DNA from: PKWO01 sp036384915
GTDB lineage: Bacteria > Pseudomonadota > Gammaproteobacteria > Burkholderiales > Burkholderiaceae_D
Length of the DNA: 64,000 bases
Assembly (NCBI GenBank): GCA_036384915.1
Contig: DASVLJ010000062.1
Coordinates: 124,001-188,000, forward strand
Direction: 5' to 3'
The stretch's first letter is position 1, and each line of letters opens with the position of its first letter. Of the stretch, positions 1-7,839 are shown piece after piece. The notes beneath the pieces are model-generated. The model was not told the DNA's origin. It saw only the letters and a program-made list of their open reading frames with translations, and ran no database searches. A program made the translations under genes and the position numbers.

Positions 1-68
1 CAATTCTATTCGGCACCAGGGGCGGCTTCAATGCCTTGATTCCCAAGCGCTGAATTTAGCACGTTAGT

Positions 69-1148
69 TTATACCAAACACTGTTCCAGACCGTGAATAA
101 AAATATCTTTCGGCAGATTCTTGCCGATAAACACCATTTTGCTTCCGCGCGGCTGGTTTTCCTGCCATTTGGGGCCCATGTCGCTGCCCATGATCTGGTG
201 CACGCCCTGGAACACCACCTTGCGGTCGGCGCCTTGCATCCAAAGGATGCCCTTGTAGCGCAGCATGTTCGGTCCGTAAACCTGGATCAGGCCGCCGAGG
301 AATTCGTCGAGCTTGGCCGTATCGAAAGGGCGATCGCTCTTGAAGGCAAAGGCGGAAATCTCGTCGGTATGGCGGCCGTGATGGTGGTCGTGATCATGAT
401 GTTCATGTCCGTGCTCATGTTCGTGATTGTGTCCACAGAGCGAATGGTCACCGTGCGCATGGCGCGCAGCGCGATCTTTTTCCGCTTCTTCGACGGCCAG
501 GAAGTCCGGGTCGAGTTCTAGCTTGTCGTTCAGGTTGAAGCCGCGCAAGTCCAGTACTTCGGAAATCGCCACCTCGCCGAAGTCGTTCCTGACTTGTGCG
601 GCACGCGGATTGATGTGCGCCAGCCGGTGAGTCAAGGCATCCAATTCATCCTTGCTCACCAGGTCGCTCTTGGAAATCAGGATTTTGTCGGCGAAGCCGA
701 CCTGGCGCTGCGATTCCTCGTAGTGATCGAGCTGGGCCATGCCGTGCTTGGCATCGACCACGGTAATGACGGCATCGAGCAGGAAGTTGGCGCCGACTTC
801 GTCGTCGATGAAAAAGGTTTGCGCCACCGGGCCGGGGTTGGCCAGGCCCGTGGTTTCGATTACCACGCGGTCGAAGTGTAACTTGCCGGCGGCGCGCTTT
901 TGCGCCAGAGACGACAATGCTTCGATCAAGTCGCCGCGCACCGTGCAGCAGATGCAGCCGTTGTTCATCTCGACGATCTGCTCGTCGGCATCCTGCACCA
1001 GGATCTCATTGTCGATGTTTTCTTCGCCGAACTCGTTTTCGATCACGGCGATCTTGTGGCCATGCTCTTCCTGCAGGATGCGGTTCAGCAGGGTCGATTT
1101 GCCGGCGCCGAGGAAGCCGGTCAGGATGGTAGTGGGGATCAGGGCCAT
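69..1148 (-). CDS. COG0523 (CobW/YjiA-type) GTPase, putative metallochaperone
   Basis: A 359-residue G3E-family P-loop GTPase of the kind that delivers metals, often zinc, to client proteins. The Walker A GFLGAGKST lies at about residues 11-19, the family GCICC metal-binding motif at 64-68, SKSD (G4-like) at about 159-162, and a CobW C-terminal domain from about 264. Between the domains, residues 230-260 contain 15 histidines, a likely metal-buffering loop. It lies downstream of xerC with a 131-bp gap, so it probably has its own promoter; an inverted repeat in that gap could be an operator. The family is certain. The metal is not; zinc is inferred from the His-rich loop. Bases 1-68 downstream hold no gene that I can see. 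Confidence 0.93.
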   Translation of the reverse strand: MALIPTTILTGFLGAGKSTLLNRILQEEHGHKIAVIENEFGEENIDNEILVQDADEQIVEMNNGCICCTVRGDLIEALSSLAQKRAAGKLHFDRVVIETTGLANPGPVAQTFFIDDEVGANFLLDAVITVVDAKHGMAQLDHYEESQRQVGFADKILISKSDLVSKDELDALTHRLAHINPRAAQVRNDFGEVAISEVLDLRGFNLNDKLELDPDFLAVEEAEKDRAARHAHGDHSLCGHNHEHEHGHEHHDHDHHHGRHTDEISAFAFKSDRPFDTAKLDEFLGGLIQVYGPNMLRYKGILWMQGADRKVVFQGVHQIMGSDMGPKWQENQPRGSKMVFIGKNLPKDIFIHGLEQCLV

Positions 1149-1225
1149 GGCTGCTTCCGTCTATCTGATAGGGCTCCTATATTGGGGTGCTGCCGCCGAT
1201 TCCAAGGATGGCCCAAGGTGAATTA

Positions 1226-1252
1226 TGCAACAAAATCGGGAGCAATGTTGCA
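1226..1252. promoter_or_regulatory. Inverted repeat upstream of COG0523 gene (possible operator)
   Basis: TGCAACA (1226-1232) and TGTTGCA (1246-1252) form perfect 7-bp arms centred 20 bp apart, about two helical turns, in the gap upstream of the minus-strand GTPase gene. The arms only loosely resemble a Zur half site (TGTTATAA), so metal control is a guess. Confidence 0.28.
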
Positions 1253-1279
1253 ATATGGAAATTTTCGCATGTGGGCGAC

Positions 1280-2239
1280 CTATTCCTTGGCTTTCTTGGC
1301 GCGCGGATGCGCAGCATCATAGACTTGAGCCAGATGCTGGAAATCAAGCGAGGTATAGACTTGGGTCGAAGCGATCGAGGCATGGCCCAGCATTTCCTGC
1401 ACCGCGCGCAAATCGCCCGAGGATTGCAGCACATGCGAGGCGAACGAGTGGCGCAACACGTGCGGATGCACCGAGGTCGGGATGCCGAGCGACAGCGCGT
1501 GGGTCTTGAGGCGTATCTGTACCACACGCGGCGACATGCGCGTGCCGCGCTCGGACAGGAATAGCGGATGCGGATCGAGCCGCACCAGCGTCGCGCGTAC
1601 CGCCAGCCAATTGCGCAAGGCGTCCAGCGCCGCCGAGCCGACAGGCACGCTGCGCCGCTTGCTGCCCTTGCCGGTGACGTGCACTTCGCGGGAATCGAGG
1701 TCGAGCCAGCCCAGTGACTCATGCCGGCCCTCCTTGGCGTATTGCACATCGAGCCCGGTCAATTCCGAAACGCGCAAGCCGCTCGAATACAGCAGCTCGA
1801 ACATGGCGCGGTTGCATAGCACGAGCGTGGCGTCGGCCGGGCGTGCGGCGGGTGTCTGCTCGACCAGGCGGATGGCATCGTCGGCCGAGAGCGCCTTGGG
1901 CAAGGGCTTGTCGCGCCTGGGCGGCTTGACGCCTTCGACGGGGTTGCCGCTCAGGGCCTTATCCGATTCGGCCAGCCACTCGAAGAAGCCGCGCCAGCAT
2001 GAAAGCTTGCGCGCGATCGAGCGCGCATCCAATCCCTGTGCGTGCAATTGCGCCGCGAACTTGCGTACGTGGAAATGGGATAAGGCGTTCCAGCCGCGCT
2101 CACCCAAGAGCGCCTGGCTCATTTCGAGCAATTGCGCGAGATCGCGGCCGTAACTGGATACGGTGTGCTTGGATAACTGCCGCTGTGTGCGCAGATTATC
2201 CAGATAGCCGTCGACGTGCAGTTGTCGAGCGGCACTCAT
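1280..2239 (-). CDS. xerC: Tyrosine recombinase XerC
   Basis: A 319-residue site-specific tyrosine recombinase that works with XerD at dif to resolve chromosome dimers. The N-terminal SAM-like core-binding domain covers about residues 1-95. The catalytic domain shows Arg156 (SSGLRVSEL), Lys191 (VTGKGSKRR), His260 and Arg263 (HPHVLRHSF), His286 (LGHAS) and the nucleophile Tyr295 (QVYTSL). The complete catalytic set and typical length indicate a working enzyme. It starts 7 bp after the DUF484 gene, the usual dapF-DUF484-xerC order of proteobacteria. Confidence 0.96.
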   Translation of the reverse strand: MSAARQLHVDGYLDNLRTQRQLSKHTVSSYGRDLAQLLEMSQALLGERGWNALSHFHVRKFAAQLHAQGLDARSIARKLSCWRGFFEWLAESDKALSGNPVEGVKPPRRDKPLPKALSADDAIRLVEQTPAARPADATLVLCNRAMFELLYSSGLRVSELTGLDVQYAKEGRHESLGWLDLDSREVHVTGKGSKRRSVPVGSAALDALRNWLAVRATLVRLDPHPLFLSERGTRMSPRVVQIRLKTHALSLGIPTSVHPHVLRHSFASHVLQSSGDLRAVQEMLGHASIASTQVYTSLDFQHLAQVYDAAHPRAKKAKE

Positions 2240-2246
2240 GGCCGCC

Positions 2247-2903
2247 TCAATTCATCAGGCAGGTAACGGCCGCGCTGGCAGTCTCGCCTATCTTGGCCAG
2301 GAAATCGGTTGCCATGTCTTCCGAAAAGCGCGAGACGTCGGGCGAGCCGAGCACGAGCAAGCCGAAGGCGTCGGGGGATTCCTCGCGGCGCAAGGGCAGC
2401 ATGGCCAGGGATTTGATCTCCGGTGCGTCTTCGAGCCAGGATGCGGCTTCGAAATCGTCATTCTTGCCGCAGAACGGCGCACCCAGGCCCGTGGCAAAAA
2501 GACGTGCGTCGGCCGACACCGGTGCGGAAAACCAGGTGTGGGCAAATTCTTCGGCTACGCCCCACAGGCGCAACGTGGCGCAGGGGACGGAAAAGATCGA
2601 TTGCAGACCATTGACCAGGACGTGCGGCAGATCGACGTCGTTGCGCGCCAGCAGCAGCGAACGCGCCCAAGACTGGAATTTGTGCGTGATCGCATCGTTT
2701 TCCTGCCCGAGGCGGATCAAATCCGACATGCGCATTTCCAGCGCCTTGATCTTTTCGCGCAAGACTTCCATCTGGCGCTCCTGCAGCGACACGGTGCGCG
2801 CGGCGAGTGGGCTGGTCAGCTTGATGCGCGCGAGCAGCTCCGCATGCTCCTCGAAGAAATGGGGATGGTCCGACAGGTATTGCGCGATGGCGTGAGAGTC
2901 CAT
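2247..2903 (-). CDS. DUF484 family protein (GAF-like)
   Basis: A 218-residue DUF484 protein, a family with a GAF-like fold that is almost always encoded between dapF and xerC. The N-terminal helices (MDSHAIAQYLSDHPHFFEEH) are typical, a coiled-coil stretch covers about residues 40-75, and the GAF-like part follows. Its biochemical role is unknown; the conserved neighbourhood suggests a link to cell wall or chromosome dimer functions, but that is inference. A second DUF484-like domain occurs in this window, fused to GGDEF (59550-60629). Confidence 0.88.
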   Translation of the reverse strand: MDSHAIAQYLSDHPHFFEEHAELLARIKLTSPLAARTVSLQERQMEVLREKIKALEMRMSDLIRLGQENDAITHKFQSWARSLLLARNDVDLPHVLVNGLQSIFSVPCATLRLWGVAEEFAHTWFSAPVSADARLFATGLGAPFCGKNDDFEAASWLEDAPEIKSLAMLPLRREESPDAFGLLVLGSPDVSRFSEDMATDFLAKIGETASAAVTCLMN

Positions 2904-2927
2904 GGTAAGCGTTGTAAGTTGAGGCGT

Positions 2928-3794
2928 TCAGCCGAGGTCAATTTCGCCTTCGAACACGGTAACGGCGGGGCCGGTCATGGTCACCGCCGCAGGTTCCGAT
3001 CCCTTGCCGCCGGGCCAGGTGACGACGAGTTCGCCGCCGCGTGCCGATATCCTGACGGGCGAATCGAGCAAGCCGCGCCGTATGCCGGCCACGGCCGCCG
3101 CACATGCACCGGTGCCGCAGGCCAAGGTTTCACCGACGCCGCGTTCGAATACACGCAAGCGGATGTGATGGCGGTCGACGATCTGCATGAATCCGGCATT
3201 CACGCGGCGCGGGAAGCGCGGGTGATGCTCAATTGACGGGCCGGTGGCCGTCACCGGCGCGGTATCGACGTCCTCGACCACCTGCACCGCGTGCGGATTG
3301 CCCATCGAGACAGCCGAAATCCAGATTGTCTTGCCGTCGATCTCAAGCGGCCACAGCGTATCTTCGCCTTCCGGCTTGCCTTGCAGGCCGGCGGCGTCAA
3401 ACGGCACGGCCGCCGCATCGAGGATGGGGGTGCCCATGTCGACGCTGATCAGGCCGTCGTCTTCCAGGCGCGGTTCGATCACACCGGACATGGTTTCAAC
3501 GCGGATGGCACGCTTGTCGGTCAAGCCTTTGTCGGTGACGAACTTGACGAAGGCGCGCGAGCCGTTGCCGCATTGCTCGACTTCGCCGCCGTCGGCGTTG
3601 AAGATGCGGTAGCGGAAGTCCACTCCCGGCGTCTCGGCCTTTTCGATCAACAGCATCTGGTCCGCACCGACGCCGAAGCGCCGGTCGCCCAGTTGCTTCC
3701 ACTGCGCCGGGGTCAAGGCAATGCGCTGGCTGACGCCGTCGATCACGACGAAATCATTGCCGGCGCCGTGCATTTTGGTGAATTTCAGCTTCAT
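2928..3794 (-). CDS. dapF: Diaminopimelate epimerase
   Basis: A 288-residue cofactor-independent epimerase that interconverts LL- and meso-diaminopimelate for lysine and peptidoglycan synthesis. The two catalytic cysteines are visible at Cys75 (EVEQCGNGSR) and Cys226 (ETLACGTGAC), each in its signature. Length and both halves of the pseudo-symmetric fold match the family. It lies 24 bp upstream of DUF484 and downstream of two lipid A acyltransferase-like genes, making an envelope-biogenesis operon. Confidence 0.97.
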   Translation of the reverse strand: MKLKFTKMHGAGNDFVVIDGVSQRIALTPAQWKQLGDRRFGVGADQMLLIEKAETPGVDFRYRIFNADGGEVEQCGNGSRAFVKFVTDKGLTDKRAIRVETMSGVIEPRLEDDGLISVDMGTPILDAAAVPFDAAGLQGKPEGEDTLWPLEIDGKTIWISAVSMGNPHAVQVVEDVDTAPVTATGPSIEHHPRFPRRVNAGFMQIVDRHHIRLRVFERGVGETLACGTGACAAAVAGIRRGLLDSPVRISARGGELVVTWPGGKGSEPAAVTMTGPAVTVFEGEIDLG

Positions 3795-3819
3795 TCAAGA
3801 ATTATAACGGGGGCAACTG

Positions 3820-4722
3820 TCATTCGCCACGCGGTTTTTTGCCCGCTTTTTTCTGGTAGTAGCCGGCTTCCCCTTCGGGGCGGGTCTTGAACCGCTTGTG
3901 GGCCCAGAAGTATTCGGCCGGGTTTTCCAGCACGCGCTGTTCGATCACTTCATTCATGCGCCGCGTGGCGGCGATGACGTCAGGGCCCGGGTAATTTTCC
4001 CAGGGCTTGTAGAAGCGCACGGTCCAGCCCTTGTAACCGGGTTTGTAGGTGGCAATCACGACCACTACCTTGGCCCCTGTGACGCCGGCCAGCCGCGCCG
4101 GTGCCGTCAGCGTGGCGGCGGGAATGCCGAAGAATGGCACGAATTCGGCATCCTTGCGGCCGAAATCCATGTCGGGCAGCATGAAAAACGGCAAACCTTC
4201 GCGCATGGCGCGGATCACCGGCTTGATGCCGTCGGCGCGCGAAAACAGCTTGACCGGCAAGAAGCGGCTGCGGCCTTTCAACAATGCTTCGTCGAATACC
4301 TTGTTTTGCTGGCGCGTGTACATCGAGCATGAAGGAATCTTCAGCTTCAGCACGATAGCCACGCCGGCCACGTCGAGGCAGACGAAGTGCGGGCACAGCA
4401 TGATGGTGGGGCCGTCGGTCAAGACACTGAGCGGCATCTCCGATTCGATCTCGATCAGGCGCGACAAGCGTTCGCGCGACCCCCACCACAACACGCCGCG
4501 TTCGAGAATGCTGCGCGCGTAATCCTGGAAGTGTCTGCGCGCCAAGGTCTTACGCTCTTCTTCGGATAGTTGCGGCATGCACAAGCCGAGATTGACCAGG
4601 GCGATGTGGCGGCGCGAGCGCAGCAGCACGAACAGCAAGGCGCCGGTCGCTTCGCCGATGCGGCCGAGGATGGGTAGGGGCAGCCAATGCAGCAGCCACA
4701 TGAAGCCCAAAACCAGTCTCAT
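3820..4722 (-). CDS. Lysophospholipid/lipid A acyltransferase, LpxL/HtrB family (second copy)
   Basis: A 300-residue inner-membrane acyltransferase of the LpxL/LpxM/HtrB family, which adds secondary acyl chains to lipid A. It has a hydrophobic N terminus, the catalytic HX4D motif (HFVCLD, about residues 112-117) and the later PDMDFG substrate-binding region. It overlaps the upstream paralogue by 4 bp (ATGA), so the two are translationally coupled. Two adjacent copies are common in betaproteobacteria and probably act at different positions or with different acyl chains. Which of LpxL or LpxM it corresponds to cannot be read from sequence. Confidence 0.9.
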   Translation of the reverse strand: MRLVLGFMWLLHWLPLPILGRIGEATGALLFVLLRSRRHIALVNLGLCMPQLSEEERKTLARRHFQDYARSILERGVLWWGSRERLSRLIEIESEMPLSVLTDGPTIMLCPHFVCLDVAGVAIVLKLKIPSCSMYTRQQNKVFDEALLKGRSRFLPVKLFSRADGIKPVIRAMREGLPFFMLPDMDFGRKDAEFVPFFGIPAATLTAPARLAGVTGAKVVVVIATYKPGYKGWTVRFYKPWENYPGPDVIAATRRMNEVIEQRVLENPAEYFWAHKRFKTRPEGEAGYYQKKAGKKPRGE

Positions 4723-5576
4723 GCCGCCTGCTCCGTTTCGCCCGGCCGCGGCGCCGCCCCTGCGGGTTTCTTGTAGCGGTTGTAGCTCCAGAAATACTGC
4801 GCCGGACAGATTGCGATCAGGCGTTCCATTTCACGGTTGACGGCTGCCGCCTGCTCTTCCGGCGAACCCTCGAGTTTTTCTTCAAATGGGACAAAGCGCA
4901 GCTTGAAGCCGCGGCCCCAAGGCAGCCGCTCGGCGTAGGAGAGCAGCATGCGCGCGCCCGTCATCTGGTGCATCTTGGCCGGCAGCGTCATGGTATAGGC
5001 CGGTTTGCCATAGAAGTCGGCCCATACGCCTTCCCCTTCTTGCGGCACCTGGTCCGGTAGGAGGCCGATGGAGCGGCCGCTTTTCAGGGCCTTCAGCAGG
5101 GTGCGCACACCGGTGAGATTGGCCGGGGCCAGCAAGAGCTTGCCGCGCCCGCGCGCGGTTTCCACCAAGGGCCGCAGGAAATCCTTGCGCGGCGGACGGT
5201 ACAGTGCGGTCAGCGAAATCCGTTGCGAGATGGCCATGGCCAGGACCTCGAAGCAGCCCAGGTGCGGCGTCAGGAACAGGATGCTTTGGCCGGAAGCCAG
5301 GGTGTCTTCGACGATTTCCCAGTTTTCCATCCGGGCTTTGGCCAGCACGCGTTCGATCGGGGCGCACCAGACAAAAGGCAGTTCCAGCGCGCCCTTGCCA
5401 GCCTCGGAGACGGCTGCAGCGAGCTGGCCGCCATAGCCGGCCAGCTCCAGGTTTTCCTTCATCCGCTTGCGATAGTCGCCAGACAACAAATAGACCGTCC
5501 AACCCAGCACGACCCCCGCCGCATGCATCAAAGGCAGCGGAAAGACCGATAGCAGGCGGAACAACAAAATCAGCAT
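4719..5576 (-). CDS. Lysophospholipid/lipid A acyltransferase, LpxL/HtrB family (first copy)
   Basis: A 285-residue LpxL/HtrB-type acyltransferase with an N-terminal membrane segment, the catalytic HX4E motif (HLGCFE) and the PDQVP block typical of the family. I place the start at 5576 (MLILLFRLLSVFPLPL), which matches the usual N terminus. The upstream in-frame extension to 5645 would run into the divergent metK promoter. First gene of the minus-strand operon, divergent from metK. Confidence 0.9.
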   Translation of the reverse strand: MLILLFRLLSVFPLPLMHAAGVVLGWTVYLLSGDYRKRMKENLELAGYGGQLAAAVSEAGKGALELPFVWCAPIERVLAKARMENWEIVEDTLASGQSILFLTPHLGCFEVLAMAISQRISLTALYRPPRKDFLRPLVETARGRGKLLLAPANLTGVRTLLKALKSGRSIGLLPDQVPQEGEGVWADFYGKPAYTMTLPAKMHQMTGARMLLSYAERLPWGRGFKLRFVPFEEKLEGSPEEQAAAVNREMERLIAICPAQYFWSYNRYKKPAGAAPRPGETEQAA

Positions 5577-5611
5577 AGATGTTAAACAATAGGCCAAACA
5601 ATTTCGAATTT

Positions 5612-5640
5612 TTGCCGATATTCGGCAAGTGGCGTAAAAT
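5612..5640 (+). promoter_or_regulatory. Predicted sigma70 promoter of metK
   Basis: TTGCCG (5612-5617) and TAAAAT (5635-5640) are separated by 17 bp. The predicted start near 5647 falls just before the pseudoknot aptamer (5653), which is where a riboswitch transcript should begin. Confidence 0.55.
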
Positions 5641-5652
5641 AACACGGACTTT

Positions 5653-5731
5653 CCGCCGAGTTAACAGACAACTTGCGAGGCGGCTTATAAATCTCGCTAA
5701 AGCGTCGCAGGCTCGAAGTGCCGGCTGCGAC
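5653..5731 (+). ncRNA. SAM-II-like riboswitch upstream of metK (candidate)
   Basis: P1 pairs CCGCC (5653-5657) with GGCGG (5679-5683). The 21-nt loop contains GTTAAC and ends in GCGA (5675-5678), which can pair with TCGC (5694-5697) to form a pseudoknot. The linker is CTTATAAAT, and CTAAAG follows the second strand. This is the architecture of SAM-II (and the related SAM-V): H-type pseudoknot, U/A-rich loop, AU-rich linker and a terminal GCUAAA. A 7-bp hairpin, GTCGCAG (5704-5710)/CTGCGAC (5725-5731), lies between aptamer and ribosome binding site and could be the expression platform. SAM binding would be expected to repress metK. SAM-II is best known from Alphaproteobacteria, so class assignment needs a covariance search. 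Confidence 0.55.
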
Positions 5732-5757
5732 ATGGTCACTTAGTATAGGAGCTTGCA

Positions 5758-6921
5758 ATGACCCAGGAATACCTCTTCACGTCAGAATCCGTTTCCGAAG
5801 GCCACCCCGACAAAGTCGCGGACCAGATTTCTGATTCCATCCTCGACGCCATTCTGGAACAGGATCCCAAGGCGCGTGTTGCAGCGGAAACGCTGTGCAA
5901 TACCGGCCTCGTCGTGCTTGCCGGTGAAATTACTACCACCGCCAACGTCGACTATATCCACGTCGCGCGCGACACCATCAAGCGCATCGGCTACGACAAT
6001 GCCGATTTCGGCATCGACTACAAGAGCTGCGCCGTGCTGGTTGCCTACGACAAGCAATCGCCCGATATCGCGCAGGGCGTCGATGAAGGCAAGGGTATCG
6101 ACCTCGACCAGGGCGCGGGCGACCAGGGCTTGATGTTCGGCTATGCCTGCGACGAGACGCCGGAACTGATGCCGGCCGCAATCTATTATGCGCACCGCAT
6201 CGTCGAACGCCAGTCGCAATTGCGCAAGGACGGCCGCCTGCCCTGGCTGCGCCCGGACGCCAAGTCGCAAGTCACCCTGCGCTACGTCAACGGCCAGCCC
6301 GCGTCGATCGACACCATCGTGCTCTCGACCCAGCATGCGCCGGAAATGACGCACAAGGATATCGAGGAAGCCGCAATCGAGAGCATCATCAAGCCGGCCG
6401 TGCCGCAGGAATGGCTCAAGAACACGCGCTACCTCGTCAACCCCACGGGCCGTTTCGTCATCGGCGGCCCCCAGGGCGACTGCGGCCTGACTGGGCGCAA
6501 GATTATCGTCGACACCTACGGCGGCGCCTGCCCGCACGGCGGCGGCGCCTTCTCGGGCAAGGACCCGTCCAAGGTGGACCGCTCGGCTGCCTATGCCTGC
6601 CGCTACGTGGCGAAAAACATCGTGGCCGCCGGACTGGCGCGCCAATGCCAGATCCAGGTCAGCTACGCCATCGGCGTGGCCAAGCCGATCAACATCACTG
6701 TCTATACCGAGGGCACGGGCAAGATTTCGGACGAGAAGATCGCCGAACTCGTTGGCCGCCACTTCGACTTGCGTCCCAAGGGCATCGTGCAAATGCTCGA
6801 CCTGCTGCGTCCGATTTACAAGAAGTCGGCGGCCTACGGCCACTTCGGCCGTGACGAGCCGGAATTCTCCTGGGAGCGCACGGACAAGGCGGCAGCCTTG
6901 CGCGCCGACGCCGGACTCTAA
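5758..6921 (+). CDS. metK: S-adenosylmethionine synthetase
   Basis: A 387-residue methionine adenosyltransferase that makes SAM from methionine and ATP. Signature blocks are present: SESVSEGHPDKVADQISD near the N terminus, GAGDQGLMFGYACDETPE around residues 117-134, and the GGGAFSGKDPSKVDRSAAY loop near 260-280. Ribosome binding site AGGAG (5747-5751) lies 6 nt before ATG. The leader carries a SAM-II-like pseudoknot. It supplies SAM to the cycle completed by ahcY and metF further on. Confidence 0.98.
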   Translation: MTQEYLFTSESVSEGHPDKVADQISDSILDAILEQDPKARVAAETLCNTGLVVLAGEITTTANVDYIHVARDTIKRIGYDNADFGIDYKSCAVLVAYDKQSPDIAQGVDEGKGIDLDQGAGDQGLMFGYACDETPELMPAAIYYAHRIVERQSQLRKDGRLPWLRPDAKSQVTLRYVNGQPASIDTIVLSTQHAPEMTHKDIEEAAIESIIKPAVPQEWLKNTRYLVNPTGRFVIGGPQGDCGLTGRKIIVDTYGGACPHGGGAFSGKDPSKVDRSAAYACRYVAKNIVAAGLARQCQIQVSYAIGVAKPINITVYTEGTGKISDEKIAELVGRHFDLRPKGIVQMLDLLRPIYKKSAAYGHFGRDEPEFSWERTDKAAALRADAGL

Positions 6922-6933
6922 CCGGAGCATGGT

Positions 6934-7809
6934 GTGCTGAAGGCCGGATTCCTGCGGCTGTGTGCCGCAATCGGGTTGGCCTTTTGCACCGGAACTGCCA
7001 TTGCCGACGACGGTACCTGGTGCAAACAAATCGGCGCCAGATTGCCCGGTGTCTCAACGGACTATTGCCGCAAGGCCGGGCTCCAACCCGGCGGCGGCAA
7101 GTCCTCGCGTGGGCAGCCTATCATGGTGCGGCGTTTCACTGCACCGGACGGGCACGCCCGGCCGTTGCGCATCCTGCTGATAGGCGGCATCCATGGCGAT
7201 GAATTGACGGCTTCGGCCATCGTGTTCCAATGGATGCAATGGATGCAGGCGGCGCCGGCAAAGGAATTTTCCTGGAGCGTCGCGCCGGCCTTGAATCCCG
7301 ACGGTCTGTTCGCAGCCAAGCCGCAGCGCGTCAACGCGCACGGCGTAGACCTCAACCGCAATTTCCCCACGCCAGGCTGGGAGCGGGATGCGCCGCGCTA
7401 CTGGATCAAGACCACCGGCAGCGACCCGCGCCGCTTCCCGGGCAAGGCACCGCTCTCGGAACCCGAGACGCGCTGGCTCAACGACGAAATTGAGCGTTTC
7501 CAGCCGCAAGTCATTATCTCTGTGCATGCGCCGTTCGGCGTGCTCGACTTCGACGGTCCGGCGCCGACGCCGCACCAATTCGGCCGGCTGGTCTTCAATC
7601 CCGTGGGGGTGTATCCCGGCTCATTGGGCAACTACAGCGGCGTGCATAAGAATGTGCCCGTGATTACGATTGAATTACCCAATGCGCAGGCCATGCCGCC
7701 GCCTGCAGAGGTAAGGCGTATCTGGGTCGATATGCTCAACTGGATAGAGCGGAACATAAAGGACCGGGATGCGACCGCCGCCATCAAGGCAGAGGCGGCG
7801 GTACGATAG
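6934..7809 (+). CDS. Secreted M14-family zinc peptidase/amidase (MpaA-like)
   Basis: A 291-residue M14 metallocarboxypeptidase-fold protein with an N-terminal signal peptide (hydrophobic stretch with cleavage near AIADD), so probably periplasmic. Zinc ligands fit GGIHGDE (His, Glu) and SVHAP (second His); VDLNRNFP supplies the substrate-binding Arg, and TIELPNA the likely catalytic Glu. Closest in type to murein peptide amidase MpaA, which cleaves the gamma-D-Glu-DAP bond, but substrate is inferred. Starts at GTG 6934 with CGGAG 6 nt upstream, 12 bp after metK, so it may be co-transcribed and share SAM control. Confidence 0.82.
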   Translation: MLKAGFLRLCAAIGLAFCTGTAIADDGTWCKQIGARLPGVSTDYCRKAGLQPGGGKSSRGQPIMVRRFTAPDGHARPLRILLIGGIHGDELTASAIVFQWMQWMQAAPAKEFSWSVAPALNPDGLFAAKPQRVNAHGVDLNRNFPTPGWERDAPRYWIKTTGSDPRRFPGKAPLSEPETRWLNDEIERFQPQVIISVHAPFGVLDFDGPAPTPHQFGRLVFNPVGVYPGSLGNYSGVHKNVPVITIELPNAQAMPPPAEVRRIWVDMLNWIERNIKDRDATAAIKAEAAVR

Positions 7810-7839
7810 ACGACGAGTCGGCAGGGGAATAGATTGCGC

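Noticed and set aside
5782..7029. Long minus-strand open frame (415 codons) across metK
   Set aside because: Antisense shadow of a high-GC gene; no family features and metK is unmistakable.
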